Assembly (NCBI RefSeq): GCF_024172185.1
Contig: NZ_JAMZEC010000001.1
Location: 558,001-622,000 of the forward strand
Reading direction: 5' to 3'
DNA: 64,000 nucleotides
From: Nonomuraea roseoviolacea subsp. carminata
GTDB taxonomy: Bacteria; Actinomycetota; Actinomycetes; Streptosporangiales; Streptosporangiaceae
Every line of letters begins with the position of its first letter. The first letter of the stretch is position 1. Position numbers and translations under genes: made by a program. The notes under the pieces are model-generated. The model made no database searches, was not told the DNA's origin, and saw only the letters and a list, made by a program, of their open reading frames with translations. Below are positions 22,912-31,370 of the stretch, one piece after another.

Positions 22912-23724
22912 ATGGAGGAGACCTGGACCATCGGCGAGCTGGCGGAGCGGGCGGCCGGCCTGCTGGGCGCCGGCGGGCCGAACGGCAACGGGCGGGTGCG
23001 CGAGGTGCCGGGCGAGCGGCTGATCAGGTGGTACACGACGATCGGCCTGGTCGACCCGCCGCTGTCCCGGCGCGGCCGGATCGCCCGCTACGGGCGGCGC
23101 CACCTGCTCCAGCTCGTGGCGGTCAAGCGCCTCCAGGCGGCCGGGCTGTCGATCGCCGACATCCAGGTGGCGCTGGCGGGCGCGACGGACGCCATGCTGG
23201 AGGGCGCCGCCCAGCCGGAGCACCCAGGACAGGCCGCCTCGGCGTCCCGCCCTGACGACGGGCCGGAAGCCGCCCGCGACCGGGCGGCCGAAGCCTCCCG
23301 CGGCCGGCCGGAGGGAGCCTCCCGCGAACGGACGGAGGGAGTCGCGCGCGATCGGACGGAGGGATCCGCGCGCGGCCGGACGGAGGGATCCGCGCGCGAA
23401 CGGGCAGGGGGAGCCTCCCGCGAGCGCACGGCGGAAGGCTCACGCGAGCCCGCGCCAGACCGGTTCTGGGCGCGGGCGCCGCGAGACCGTGCCCCCTCCC
23501 CCGCTCCGCCCCGCGACGACGAGCCGCGCCGGCGCGATCCCGCCCCCGCCCCCGCCCCCGAACCTGAACCGCCCGGCGGGCTGGTGCGCGGGATCAGGCT
23601 CGCGCCCGGCGTGACGCTGGTGCTCGACGGCTCCGGCCGCGTCCCTTCCACCGACGACGTCCAGGCCGTGCTCGGCGCGGCCGCCCCGCTGCTGGCGGTG
23701 CTCGAAGAGAGGAAGCTCGCATGA
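22912..23724 (+). CDS. MerR-family regulator with long charged low-complexity linker
   Basis: 270 residues. N-terminal MerR winged helix (TWTIGELAERAAGLL, IRWYTTIGLVDPP, RYGRRHLLQLVAVKRLQAAGLSIADIQ, to ~85), then about 110 residues of Arg/Glu/Ser/Gly tandem-like repeats (e.g. ERTEGSARGRTEGSARERAGG), a Pro-rich part, and a C-terminal 60-residue domain (GLVRGIRLAPGVTLVLDGSGRVPSTDDV) that also occurs with MerR/VIT-VWA pairs. Its stop overlaps the start of the VIT-VWA gene (ATGA at 23721), so it is translationally coupled to it. The coupling suggests it regulates or senses the VWA protein. Confidence 0.85.
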   Translation: MEETWTIGELAERAAGLLGAGGPNGNGRVREVPGERLIRWYTTIGLVDPPLSRRGRIARYGRRHLLQLVAVKRLQAAGLSIADIQVALAGATDAMLEGAAQPEHPGQAASASRPDDGPEAARDRAAEASRGRPEGASRERTEGVARDRTEGSARGRTEGSARERAGGASRERTAEGSREPAPDRFWARAPRDRAPSPAPPRDDEPRRRDPAPAPAPEPEPPGGLVRGIRLAPGVTLVLDGSGRVPSTDDVQAVLGAAAPLLAVLEERKLA

Positions 23725-26213
23725 AGATCGTTCCACTCGAGCCCGGACGGTGCCGGCCGGTGCCGGACGCCGGGTTCGGCGCGCTGCGCACGGACCGGGG
23801 CAACCTGCCGCTGGAGAGCGTGGACGTCACGGCCGCCGTCTCGGGTCTCGTCGCCGGGGTCGAGGTGGCCCAGGAGTTCCGGAACCCGTTCGACGTCACG
23901 CTGGAGGCCACGTACGTCTTCCCGCTCCCCGACCGGGCGGCCGTGACCGCGTTCCGGATGGAGGCCGACGACCGGGTCATCGACGGCGTGCTCAAGGAGC
24001 GCGGGCAGGCGCGGGCCGACTACGACCGGGCGCTGCGCGAGGGCCGGCGCGCGGCGATCGCCGAGGAGGAGCGGCCGGACGTGTTCACGATCCGGGTGGG
24101 CAACATCCTGCCCGGCGAGCGGGTCACGGTCCGGATGTCGCTCAGCCAGCCGCTGCCGTACGAGGACGGCGCGGCCACGTTCCGCTTCCCGCTGGTGGTG
24201 GCGCCCCGCTACATCCCGGGCGCCCCGCTCGACGGCGCCCCCGCCGGCGACGGCACCGCGCCCGACACCGGGGCGGTGCCCGACGCCTCGCGGATCACCC
24301 CGCCGGTGCTGCTGCCCGGCTTCCCCGCGCCGGTGCGGCTGTCGCTTGCGGTGACCCTCGACCCCGCCGGCCTGGACCTGCGGGAGGTCTCCTCCAGCCT
24401 GCACGTGGTCGAGGAGGACGGCCACACCGTACGCCTGCGCCCCGGCGAGCGGCTGGACCGCGACTTCGTCCTCAGGCTGGCCTTCGACGCCTCGACCTCC
24501 CTCCGGATCGACACGAGCGAGACGAACGGCGAGGGCGACGGCGGGGGGACGTTCGCGCTGACCGTCGTCCCGCCCGCCCTGGAGGCCCCGCGCGCCCCGC
24601 GCGACCTGGTGCTGCTGCTCGACCGCTCGGGCAGCATGGGCGGGTGGAAGATGGTCGCCGCCCGGCGGGCCGCCGCGCGCATCGTCGACACGCTCACCTC
24701 AGCCGACCGGTTCGCGGTGCTGACGTTCGACTCGGTGGTGGAGCAGCCGTTCGAGGGGCTCGTGGAGGCGTCCGACCGCAACCGGTACCGCGCCGTCGAG
24801 CACCTCGCCCGCGTGGACGCCCGCGGCGGCACCGAGCTGCTGGAGCCGCTGCGCGAGGCCGTGCGGCTGCTGCCGCCCGCCGAGGGCCGCGAGCGCGTGC
24901 TCGTCCTCGTCACCGACGGCCAGGTCGGCAACGAGGACCAGATCCTGGAGCAGGCCGGCGGCGCGCTGTCGGCCATGCGCGTCCACGCCGTCGGCATCGA
25001 CCGCGCCGTGAACGCCGGCTTCCTCGGCAGGCTCGCCGGGCTCGGCGCGGGCCGGTGCGAGCTGGTCGAGTCGGAGGACCGGCTCGACGCCGCCATGGAG
25101 CAGATCCACCGGCGCATCGGCGCGCCCCTGGTCACGGACCTGGCTCTCAAGGGCCTCGACACGGAGCCGGGCACGGTCACGCACCTCGGTTCGATCTTCC
25201 CGGGCGTGCCGCTGCGGGCGTACGGGCGCCTGCGACGCGTCGAGCCGGGCGACGTCGAACCGGGCGACGTCGAACCGGGCGACGTCGAGCCGGGCGACGC
25301 GACCGTGACCGTGCGGGGGCTCGCGGCGGGAGAGCCGTGGGAGCGGCAGGTCACCGCGACCGCCGTGGACAACCCCGCGCTGCGCGCCGTGTGGGCGCGG
25401 GCGCACCTGCGCGCGCTGGAGGACCGGTACGCGATGGGCGAGCACGGGCTGGAGGCGGAGATCGTCCGGGTCTCGCTGGAGTACGGCGTCCTGTGCAGGT
25501 TCACGGCGTACGTCGCGGTGGACAGCAGGGCGGTGACCGAGGGCGGCCCCGAGCACCGGGTCATCCAGCCGGTCGAGCCACCGAGCGGCTGGGAGATGCC
25601 GTCGCCGCCGTCGATGCCCGGGTTCGTGGCGCAGGCCGCCGTGATGGCGGCGCCGGGCCGGTTCCGCGCGTCGTCGCCGTCGTTCGAGGCGGCGCTGGAG
25701 CAGGGGGCCCCGATGAGCCCGCCCGCCGCCCCGTCGCCTTCGGGCGCTCCGGTCGCGGGGGCTGCCCCCTCCGCTCCCGGCTCCGCGCCGGACGACGCCG
25801 GCGGGTTCGGCGCCTCGTCGGGCGGGTCGGTGGGGCCGCGCGGGCCGGTGTTCGGCCGGCCGGGCGCGGTGCCGCGTCCACCCCGCCGCGCCCCGCGCGG
25901 GCTGGAGCCGGTACGGGGACAGCTCGTGGCCGAGCTCGACCGGCTCAGGGCGCTGCCCGTGGCCGACGCGCTGTACCTCGCCGACCTGGGCTCCCGGCTG
26001 GCGGCCCTGTCGGCGTACCTGGGGGATCACGCGGAGCTGTCGGCCCTGGCGCGGGAGCTGGAGGCGGCCGAGCGGCCGGGGACGGACCTGGCGGAGCTGC
26101 GACGGCACGCGGTCGAGGTGCTCACGTCGCTGACCGGCGGTCCCGCCCCGGAGACGGGCGGGGGCGGCTCCCCGGCCGAGCCGCGGCGCGGGCCCTTCTG
26201 GAAGCGCGGCTGA
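23721..26213 (+). CDS. VIT- and von Willebrand factor A-domain protein
   Basis: 830 residues. VIT domain about 15-140 (SVDVTAAVSGLVAGVEVAQEFRNPFDVTLEATYVFPLPDRAAVTAF, ERPDVFTIRVGNILPGE). VWA domain about 290-460 with MIDAS DRSGSMGGWK and VTDGQVGNED. A EPGDV tandem repeat follows at ~507-526, then a Pro/Ala/Ser-rich region and a C-terminal helical domain (LVAELDRLRALPVADALYLADLGSRLAAL). No signal peptide or TM is seen, so probably cytosolic. These inter-alpha-trypsin-inhibitor-like proteins are unassigned in bacteria. It forms an operon with the MerR gene just upstream. Confidence 0.88.
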   Translation: MKIVPLEPGRCRPVPDAGFGALRTDRGNLPLESVDVTAAVSGLVAGVEVAQEFRNPFDVTLEATYVFPLPDRAAVTAFRMEADDRVIDGVLKERGQARADYDRALREGRRAAIAEEERPDVFTIRVGNILPGERVTVRMSLSQPLPYEDGAATFRFPLVVAPRYIPGAPLDGAPAGDGTAPDTGAVPDASRITPPVLLPGFPAPVRLSLAVTLDPAGLDLREVSSSLHVVEEDGHTVRLRPGERLDRDFVLRLAFDASTSLRIDTSETNGEGDGGGTFALTVVPPALEAPRAPRDLVLLLDRSGSMGGWKMVAARRAAARIVDTLTSADRFAVLTFDSVVEQPFEGLVEASDRNRYRAVEHLARVDARGGTELLEPLREAVRLLPPAEGRERVLVLVTDGQVGNEDQILEQAGGALSAMRVHAVGIDRAVNAGFLGRLAGLGAGRCELVESEDRLDAAMEQIHRRIGAPLVTDLALKGLDTEPGTVTHLGSIFPGVPLRAYGRLRRVEPGDVEPGDVEPGDVEPGDATVTVRGLAAGEPWERQVTATAVDNPALRAVWARAHLRALEDRYAMGEHGLEAEIVRVSLEYGVLCRFTAYVAVDSRAVTEGGPEHRVIQPVEPPSGWEMPSPPSMPGFVAQAAVMAAPGRFRASSPSFEAALEQGAPMSPPAAPSPSGAPVAGAAPSAPGSAPDDAGGFGASSGGSVGPRGPVFGRPGAVPRPPRRAPRGLEPVRGQLVAELDRLRALPVADALYLADLGSRLAALSAYLGDHAELSALARELEAAERPGTDLAELRRHAVEVLTSLTGGPAPETGGGGSPAEPRRGPFWKRG
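25238..25297 (+). repeat. 15-bp tandem repeat in the VIT-VWA gene
   Basis: Four copies of gtcgagccgggcgac-type units encode (V)EPGD repeats. The frame is kept and the segment joins the VWA region to the next part. Confidence 0.85.
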
Positions 26214-26215
26214 CA

Positions 26216-26256
26216 CTGACGGGCACCCCGCTCCGCGGCGAGGGGGTGCCCGTCAG
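26216..26256. terminator. Strong terminator hairpin after the VIT-VWA gene
   Basis: CTGACGGGCACCCC (26216-26229) and GGGGTGCCCGTCAG (26243-26256), perfect 14-bp arms; overlaps the end of the minus-strand ADH remnant. Confidence 0.8.
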
Positions 26257-26417
26257 CGTTCGATCATCCGCATCCGCTCCTCGCCGTGGTGGTCACCCGC
26301 GGCGGGGGGCAGGTCGTCGAGCCTGGCCATGATCGCGTCGGTGGGCTCCAGCAGCACGGGGTCGGGCACGTCCTCCACGCGCACATCACCGGCGCCGCAG
26401 ATCAGGGTCGCTCGCAT
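26253..26417 (-). pseudogene. Remnant of zinc-dependent alcohol dehydrogenase (N-terminus only)
   Basis: 54 codons from ATG 26417. The first ~30 residues (MRATLICGAGDVRVEDVPDP, then VLLEPTDAIM) match the N-terminus of zinc-type medium-chain alcohol dehydrogenases, which are ~380 residues. The next residues (ARLDDLPPAAGDHHGEERM) are unrelated and there is no Zn or NAD-binding motif. A deletion has removed the rest. It ends inside a terminator hairpin. Confidence 0.65.
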
Positions 26418-26984
26418 GAGAGCCTTCCGTCGTCGTGGGTCGTCCGTCGTCGGACCTCCCCCAGGCCGGCCGGGGCCGGATGACCGGCACGCCTGACCCA
26501 GGCCGGTCCCAGGTAGATCTGCGGCGGGGCGGCTCCTCGGGACCGGGTCGCCCCCGATCGAACGCGCGCGCCTGTCACGGGTGACGACAAGAGCCCCCGG
26601 GCGATGGCGCACGGGCCCGCGGGCCGGCCGGGCATAATTCTTTGCTGGGAAAATGCCGTGAATTCCGGGAGAAGACCGGATACGATCCGCCGCCGTGGCG
26701 GCACGCTGTGACACCACGCCAAAACAGTCCCGAACTCGGCCGGACCCGGCCTGGTGACATCCGGCGGCCGCGCCCGTTCCCGCCTCCCGCCGTGCGACCT
26801 GCGGAGAAGCGCTCCCCCGGCCGCATCAGCGCCCGGCGCACACCGCACCCATAATCACGGAAATTTCCGCATAAAGGGGGGAGGTCGCTTTTCCTGGTTG
26901 ACCCGGAAATCGCGCCTCCATCGGCATCCCGGAAAATCCGCGCACCGTCCGGTCCGGTACGCCGCGGCCCATAGGCTGGAGCGT
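26418..26984. other. Gene-free stretch of ~567 bp
   Basis: No gene recognised on either strand. Contains AT-richer patches (cataattctttgctgg near 26634; cccataatcacggaaatttccg near 26848, with the 12-bp palindrome CGGAAATTTCCG at 26858-26869) that likely include the promoter of the methyltransferase gene. May be scar tissue from the deleted dehydrogenase. Confidence 0.5.
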
Positions 26985-27851
26985 GTGAGCACTCTTGTCC
27001 TGGACGGCGGTCTGGCCACCCACCTCGAAGCGCTCGGCGCGGACCTGAGCGACGAGCTGTGGTCGGCCCGGCTGCTGATGGAAGACCCCGACCTGATCCG
27101 GCGCGTCCACGCCGACTACTTCGCGGCGGGCGCGAACGTGGCGACCACGGCCAGCTACCAGGCGTCGATCCCGGGGTTCCTCCGGCGGGGCGCGAGCGTG
27201 GCCCAGGCCGAGCGCCTCATCAGGCTCTCGGTCGAGCTGGCCGCGCAGGCCCGCGACGAGGCGGGCGGCGGGCTGGTCGCCGCCAGCGTCGGCCCGTACG
27301 GGGCCTACCTGGCCAACGGGGCCGAGTACACCGGCGACTACGACCTCGGCGAGGAGGGCCTGCTCGCCTGGCACCGGCCCCGCTGGGAGATCCTCGCCTC
27401 GGCCGGCGCCGACCTGCTGGCCTGCGAGACCATCCCGTCGTACGCGGAGGCGCGGGCGCTGGCCCGGCTGCTGAAGGAGACGCCGGGGCTCAAGGCGTGG
27501 GTGAGCTTCTCCTGCCGGGACGGCGAGCACATCAGCGACGGCACGCCCATCCGCGAGGCGGCGGCCCTGTTCACCGGCGACCCGCAGGTCGTGGCCGTGG
27601 GCGCCAACTGCACGGCGCCGCGCCACGTGCCCGGCGTGATCGCCGCCCTGTCGGGTGGCCTGCCGGTGGTCGTCTACCCCAACTCGGGCGAGACGTGGGA
27701 CGCGGCGAACCGCCGCTGGCTCGGGCTCACCGACCCGGTGGAGTACGGCCAGGCGGCCAAGGAGTGGGAGCGGGCGGGCGCGTCCCTGATCGGCGGCTGC
27801 TGCCGCACCACCCCCGACCACATCAGGCAGATCCGCACCCACCTGTCCTGA
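26985..27851 (+). CDS. mmuM: Homocysteine S-methyltransferase
   Basis: 288 residues of the pterin-independent, zinc-dependent family that uses S-methylmethionine or SAM to make methionine. Seen: LVLDGGLATHLEALG, a barrel with GPYGAYLANGAEYTGDY, the zinc Cys in VGANCTAPRH, and the double Cys GGCCRTTPDHI at the end. Start is GTG 26985 (VSTLVLDGG), the point at which homology begins; upstream frame 26754 onward is AT-rich/unlikely. A perfect 8-bp hairpin at 27861 follows. Confidence 0.93.
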   Translation: MSTLVLDGGLATHLEALGADLSDELWSARLLMEDPDLIRRVHADYFAAGANVATTASYQASIPGFLRRGASVAQAERLIRLSVELAAQARDEAGGGLVAASVGPYGAYLANGAEYTGDYDLGEEGLLAWHRPRWEILASAGADLLACETIPSYAEARALARLLKETPGLKAWVSFSCRDGEHISDGTPIREAAALFTGDPQVVAVGANCTAPRHVPGVIAALSGGLPVVVYPNSGETWDAANRRWLGLTDPVEYGQAAKEWERAGASLIGGCCRTTPDHIRQIRTHLS

Positions 27852-28182
27852 CCCCGGCTTCTGGCTGGTCTCCAGCCAGGTCCGGAACGGGGACCAGGCC
27901 TTGGCATGACGAAGCAAGGCCGTCTCTGGCCGGCCCCCACGGGGCCGCTGCCCACCGCGAGGTGAGCGCGGCCCACGGCGGGCGGACGTCACCAGGGGGC
28001 CGTGACCGCCAAGGGCCTACTCCTGGGCCCGCGGAGCAACGGCACGATCACTCCCGAGATCCGGGCGAGTGGAGTCGCTCCCGCGATGACCCCGGACGCG
28101 TTCACGGTCAGAGGCGGCCTTGCCGCTGCCCGTTCCGGCGGGACAAGCGGGGCGGCGAGCCGGCACCCCGCGAAAGGGCGCC
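27852..28182. other. Gene-free stretch of ~331 bp
   Basis: Starts with the terminator hairpin CTGGCTGG-TCT-CCAGCCAG (27861-27879). The rest holds short palindromic fragments but I recognise no gene; open frames are arginine-rich shadows. Confidence 0.5.
27861..27879 (+). terminator. Terminator hairpin after the methyltransferase gene
   Basis: CTGGCTGG (27861-27868) - TCT - CCAGCCAG (27872-27879), perfect 8-bp stem with a 3-nt loop, 9 bp past the stop codon. Confidence 0.55.
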
Positions 28183-28611
28183 TCAGGCGGTCGCGCCGGC
28201 CGGGGTGCGGCGGCGGCGCAGCAGGGAGTCCAGGGCCAGCGCGCCGCCCCCGGTGAAGCCGACCGCCAGCGCCCCCGCCGCCAGCGACAGCACGAACTCG
28301 TAACCGCCCTTGTCCACGCCGAACCCGCTGGCCCCGTGGACGAACACGATCGCCCCGACCATGTCGAGCGCCAGCAGCGTGCCCGCGATCGGCAGGGCCG
28401 CGCCGAGGATCAGCGCCAGGCCGCCCGCCACCTCCAGCACCGCGATGGCCGGAGCCGCCACGCCCGCCATCGGGACGCCGATCGACTCGAAGAACTTCGT
28501 GGCCCCCGCGAGGCCCATGACGGCGAACTTCTGGTAGCCGTGCACGAGGAAGATGACGCCGAGCGCCACCCGGGCGAGCAGCAGGGCGACGGGGCGCGCC
28601 TGGTCGATCAT
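28183..28611 (-). CDS. DoxX-family membrane protein
   Basis: 142 residues, four predicted TM helices (ARVALGVIFLVHGYQKF, AVLEVAGGLALILGAALP, TLLALDMVGAIVFVHGA, FVLSLAAGALAVGF). DoxX/YphA-type proteins are linked with redox or thiol stress in actinobacteria (DoxX-SseA-SodA in mycobacteria); here neither partner is nearby. ATG 28611. Divergent from a MarR gene with a double operator between them, so redox-linked repression is a reasonable inference. Confidence 0.88.
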   Translation of the reverse strand: MIDQARPVALLLARVALGVIFLVHGYQKFAVMGLAGATKFFESIGVPMAGVAAPAIAVLEVAGGLALILGAALPIAGTLLALDMVGAIVFVHGASGFGVDKGGYEFVLSLAAGALAVGFTGGGALALDSLLRRRRTPAGATA

Positions 28612-28634
28612 GCGGTCTCCTCAGGTGTTGGTTC

Positions 28635-28677
28635 GTTCAGATTTGAACGAATATACCAAGGTAGTTCAAATCTGAAC
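28635..28677. promoter_or_regulatory. Double MarR-type operator between doxX-like and MarR genes
   Basis: GTTCAGATTTGAAC (28635-28648) and GTTCAAATCTGAAC (28664-28677) are perfect reverse complements, 29 bp centre to centre, and each is nearly self-palindromic (GTTCA-N4-TGAAC). Two operator copies in the 84-bp divergent promoter. Confidence 0.75.
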
Positions 28678-28695
28678 AACAAGTACACTTGGGCC

Positions 28696-29151
28696 GTGAC
28701 GGACACCCGGTGGCTAGACGACACGGAAATGGCGGCGTGGCGCGCCTTCCTGTCCACCTCTCACCTGCTGGAGAGGCGCATCGAGGAGCAGCTCAAGGCC
28801 GCGGCCGGGCTGACGCATCCGCAGTACGAGATCCTGGTCCGGCTGGCGGACGCCCCGGACCGGCAGATGCGCATGACGGAGCTGGCCCGGGGCGTCGTCG
28901 TGTCGAAGAGCGCGCTGACGTACCAGATCACCCGCCTGGAGCGGGCGGGACTCGTGGAGCGCGCGACCTGCCCGTCGGACGACCGGGGCGTGCTCGCGGT
29001 GCTCACCGAGGCAGGCCTGCGCTGTCTCGAACGCGTGGCCCCCGGCCATCTCGCGGTCGTGCGCGCCTACCTCGTCGACCGGCTCACCCGCGACGAGCTG
29101 GAGGTCATGACCACGGCCATGCGCAGGACGGAGCGGGCTCTGCGCGAGTAG
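28696..29151 (+). CDS. MarR-family transcriptional regulator
   Basis: 151 residues. Winged helix in the middle (LTHPQYEILVRLADAPDRQMRMTELARGVVVSKSALTYQITRLERAGLVERATCPSDDRGVLAVLTEAG) with flanking dimerisation helices. GTG 28696 is used; no clear ribosome site is seen, so the mRNA may be leaderless or near-leaderless. Upstream frame from 28120 runs through doxX on the wrong strand and is rejected. Likely represses itself and the DoxX gene through 28635-28677. Confidence 0.9.
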   Translation: MTDTRWLDDTEMAAWRAFLSTSHLLERRIEEQLKAAAGLTHPQYEILVRLADAPDRQMRMTELARGVVVSKSALTYQITRLERAGLVERATCPSDDRGVLAVLTEAGLRCLERVAPGHLAVVRAYLVDRLTRDELEVMTTAMRRTERALRE

Positions 29152-29167
29152 CCCGCCGCGGCGACGG

Positions 29168-29896
29168 TCAGTGCTTGGCGGCGCGGGCCGCGCGCTCCAT
29201 CTCGACCTTGGCGCTGGCCGCGTACTTGTCGACGTACTCCTGGCCCGACAGCTCCATGAGCGCGTACATGATCTCGTCGGTCACCGCGCGCAGGACCAGC
29301 CGGTCGTCCTCCATGCCGTAGTAGCGGGAGAAGTCGAGCGGCTTGCCGAACCGGACGCCCGGCCGGATGCCGAGCCTGGGCAGCGCCCGGCCCGGGGGCA
29401 TCATCTCGAACGTGTTGACCATGGCCCACGGGATGACCGGGGCCCGCGACTCCAGCGCCAGCCGGGCCACGCCGGTCTTGCCCTTGTACAGGCGGCCGTC
29501 GGGCGAGCGGGTGCCCTCGGGGTAGATGCCGAGGATCTGGCCCTCGCGCAGCACCCGCAGGCCGGTGCGCAGCGCCGCCTCGCTGGCCTTGCCGCCGGAG
29601 CGGTCGATCGGCACGGTGCCGACGCCGCTGAAGAACAGCCGGGTGAAGAAGCCCTTGACGCCCCGGCCGGTGAAGTAGTCCGACTTGCCGAGCGAGATGA
29701 CCTTGCGGCGCAGGTGCAGCGGGCCGAAGAAGTGGTCGGCGAACGACAGGTGGTTGCCGGCGAGGATCACCGGCCCCTGCCGGGGCACGTTGTCCGCACC
29801 CTCCGTCCAGGGACGGAAGATGAGATGGAGGAACGGCCCCAAGATGGCCTTGACCACCCAGTAGAACACCCGGCCACCTCTTCCTCTGCGCTTCAT
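29168..29896 (-). CDS. 1-acyl-sn-glycerol-3-phosphate acyltransferase (PlsC family)
   Basis: 242 residues. Catalytic NHLSFAD (HX4D) near residue 47, FFTRLFFSGVGTVPIDRSGG, and the phosphate-binding EGTRSPDG near 125. A short N-terminal hydrophobic stretch (FYWVVKAILGPFLHLI) anchors it. It makes phosphatidic acid or a related acyl ester. ATG 29896. Divergent from an esterase gene 121 bp away. Confidence 0.92.
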   Translation of the reverse strand: MKRRGRGGRVFYWVVKAILGPFLHLIFRPWTEGADNVPRQGPVILAGNHLSFADHFFGPLHLRRKVISLGKSDYFTGRGVKGFFTRLFFSGVGTVPIDRSGGKASEAALRTGLRVLREGQILGIYPEGTRSPDGRLYKGKTGVARLALESRAPVIPWAMVNTFEMMPPGRALPRLGIRPGVRFGKPLDFSRYYGMEDDRLVLRAVTDEIMYALMELSGQEYVDKYAASAKVEMERAARAAKH

Positions 29897-30016
29897 GTGT
29901 GAGCAACGTCATCTTCGCATCTCAGACTCGATGCTCCTACACCACCTCTCGCACAAAGCCCCGGGATCGTGCGACGATCGGGCAGTTCCGGGATGAAATC
30001 CCTTCGAGGAGCTGTT

Positions 30017-30775
30017 ATGCCGCTCATGCCAGGCGCGGAGCCGTACCATCACGAAGCAGGCCAGATCGGGGTGCTGCTCTGCCATGGGTTCACCGGCACG
30101 CCGCAGTCGCTGCGGCCGTGGGCGGAGTTCCTGGCCGGGCACGGCCTGAGCGTCTCCCTGCCCCGCCAGCCCGGTCACGGCACGACCTGGCAGGAGATGA
30201 ACCACACCCGCTGGGAGGACTGGTACGCCGAGGTCGAGAAGGCGTTCGAGGACCTCCAGGGGCGCTGCGCCGAGGTGTTCGTGGCGGGCCTGTCGCTGGG
30301 CGGCTGCCTGGCGTTGCGGCTGGCCGAGGTGCACGGCGAGGCGATCAAGGGAGTGGTGGTGGTCAACCCGTCGATCGCCAACGACGTGCCGCTGCTGAAG
30401 CTGGCGCCGCTGCTCAAGTGGTTCCTGCCGTCGGTGCCCGGCGTGGCGAACGACGTGAAGAAGCCGGGCGTGACCGAGCTCGCGTACCCGCGCACCCCCG
30501 TGAAGGCGGCCGCCTCGCTGCCGGGCCTGTGGTCGCTGGTGCAGGCCGACCTCGCCCGGGTCACGCAGCCGCTGCTGGTGTTCCACAGCATCGACGACCA
30601 CGTGGTGAAACCCACCAGCGTGGCCATCATCCGTCAGAAGGTCCCGCAGGCCACGATCGAGGAGCTTACGGATAGCTACCATGTTGCGACGCTCGACAAC
30701 GATGCCGACAGGATCTTTGCCGGTAGCCTCGGCTTCATCAGGACGCATGCCTCGGTACCCTTGCAGAGGGACTGA
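30017..30775 (+). CDS. Alpha/beta hydrolase, Est30-type carboxylesterase/monoacylglycerol lipase
   Basis: 252 residues. Oxyanion HGFTGTPQ near 23, nucleophile S93 in GLSLGG, Asp in HSIDDHVV (~197) and His in SYHVATLD. Compact cap as in Est30 of Geobacillus. ATG 30017 with GAGGAGCTG 8 bp upstream; the start 16 codons earlier lacks one. Followed 46 bp later by a small membrane-protein gene. Together with adjacent PlsC, acyl ester turnover is plausible but inferred. Confidence 0.9.
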   Translation: MPLMPGAEPYHHEAGQIGVLLCHGFTGTPQSLRPWAEFLAGHGLSVSLPRQPGHGTTWQEMNHTRWEDWYAEVEKAFEDLQGRCAEVFVAGLSLGGCLALRLAEVHGEAIKGVVVVNPSIANDVPLLKLAPLLKWFLPSVPGVANDVKKPGVTELAYPRTPVKAAASLPGLWSLVQADLARVTQPLLVFHSIDDHVVKPTSVAIIRQKVPQATIEELTDSYHVATLDNDADRIFAGSLGFIRTHASVPLQRD

Positions 30776-30821
30776 TCGCGCCCAGGGGGAAGCCGCGATC
30801 GCTGCGGAGAGGGCCGGCTAG

Positions 30822-31289
30822 GTGACGCCCCAGAGTGACGAGGACGAGGTCTGGCGGCAGATCGTCGCGTCCTTCAACGACACGGCCGAGCGCGACTCGG
30901 CGGATCAGCCATGGCCGGACAGCGAGAACGTCCCCCTCGACCAGACGCGCCGGGTGATCCAGCCCGCCGAGCCCGTCCTGCGCGAGAGCGACGCCGATCG
31001 TCCCGAGCCGCATCACGACCAGCACGACGACGAGGACGACGAGGGCCACTACGAGCCTCCGCCGCCGCCCCCGCTGCCCAAGCTCGACCTGACCACCAAG
31101 CTGGCCTGGACGGCGCTGTTCGGCGGCCCGGCCTATCTGCTGTTGTCCGCGATGGCCGACTGGCGGATGGAGGGCTGGGCGCTGTTCACGGCGGTGGCGG
31201 CCTTCATCGGCGGCTTCGTGGCGCTGGTGGTCCGCATGGGCGACGGCCCGCCCAACGACTCCGGCTGGGACGACGGGGCCGTCCTGTAG
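30822..31289 (+). CDS. Small membrane protein with acidic/His-rich N-terminus
   Basis: 155 residues, not assigned to a family. First ~75 residues are acidic with His/Asp clusters (EPHHDQHDDEDDEGHYE) then PPPPPPLPK, followed by two membrane helices (LAWTALFGGPAYLLLSAM and ALFTAVAAFIGGFVALVVRM) and a short acidic tail. GTG 30822. The cluster of His/Asp before the membrane might bind metal. Same strand as the esterase gene, 46 bp away, probably co-transcribed. Confidence 0.75.
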   Translation: MTPQSDEDEVWRQIVASFNDTAERDSADQPWPDSENVPLDQTRRVIQPAEPVLRESDADRPEPHHDQHDDEDDEGHYEPPPPPPLPKLDLTTKLAWTALFGGPAYLLLSAMADWRMEGWALFTAVAAFIGGFVALVVRMGDGPPNDSGWDDGAVL

Positions 31290-31370
31290 CGGCCTCGGCC
31301 CGCCGGACGACCTCGCTCCCCGAACGACTCAGGACGGCTCCACCAGCGTCCGCCGCCGGGCCGGCCTGGG

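Noticed and set aside
26985..28303. 414-residue plus frame over the methyltransferase and beyond
   Set aside because: Different frame to the MmuM motifs; Gly/Arg/Pro-rich shadow.
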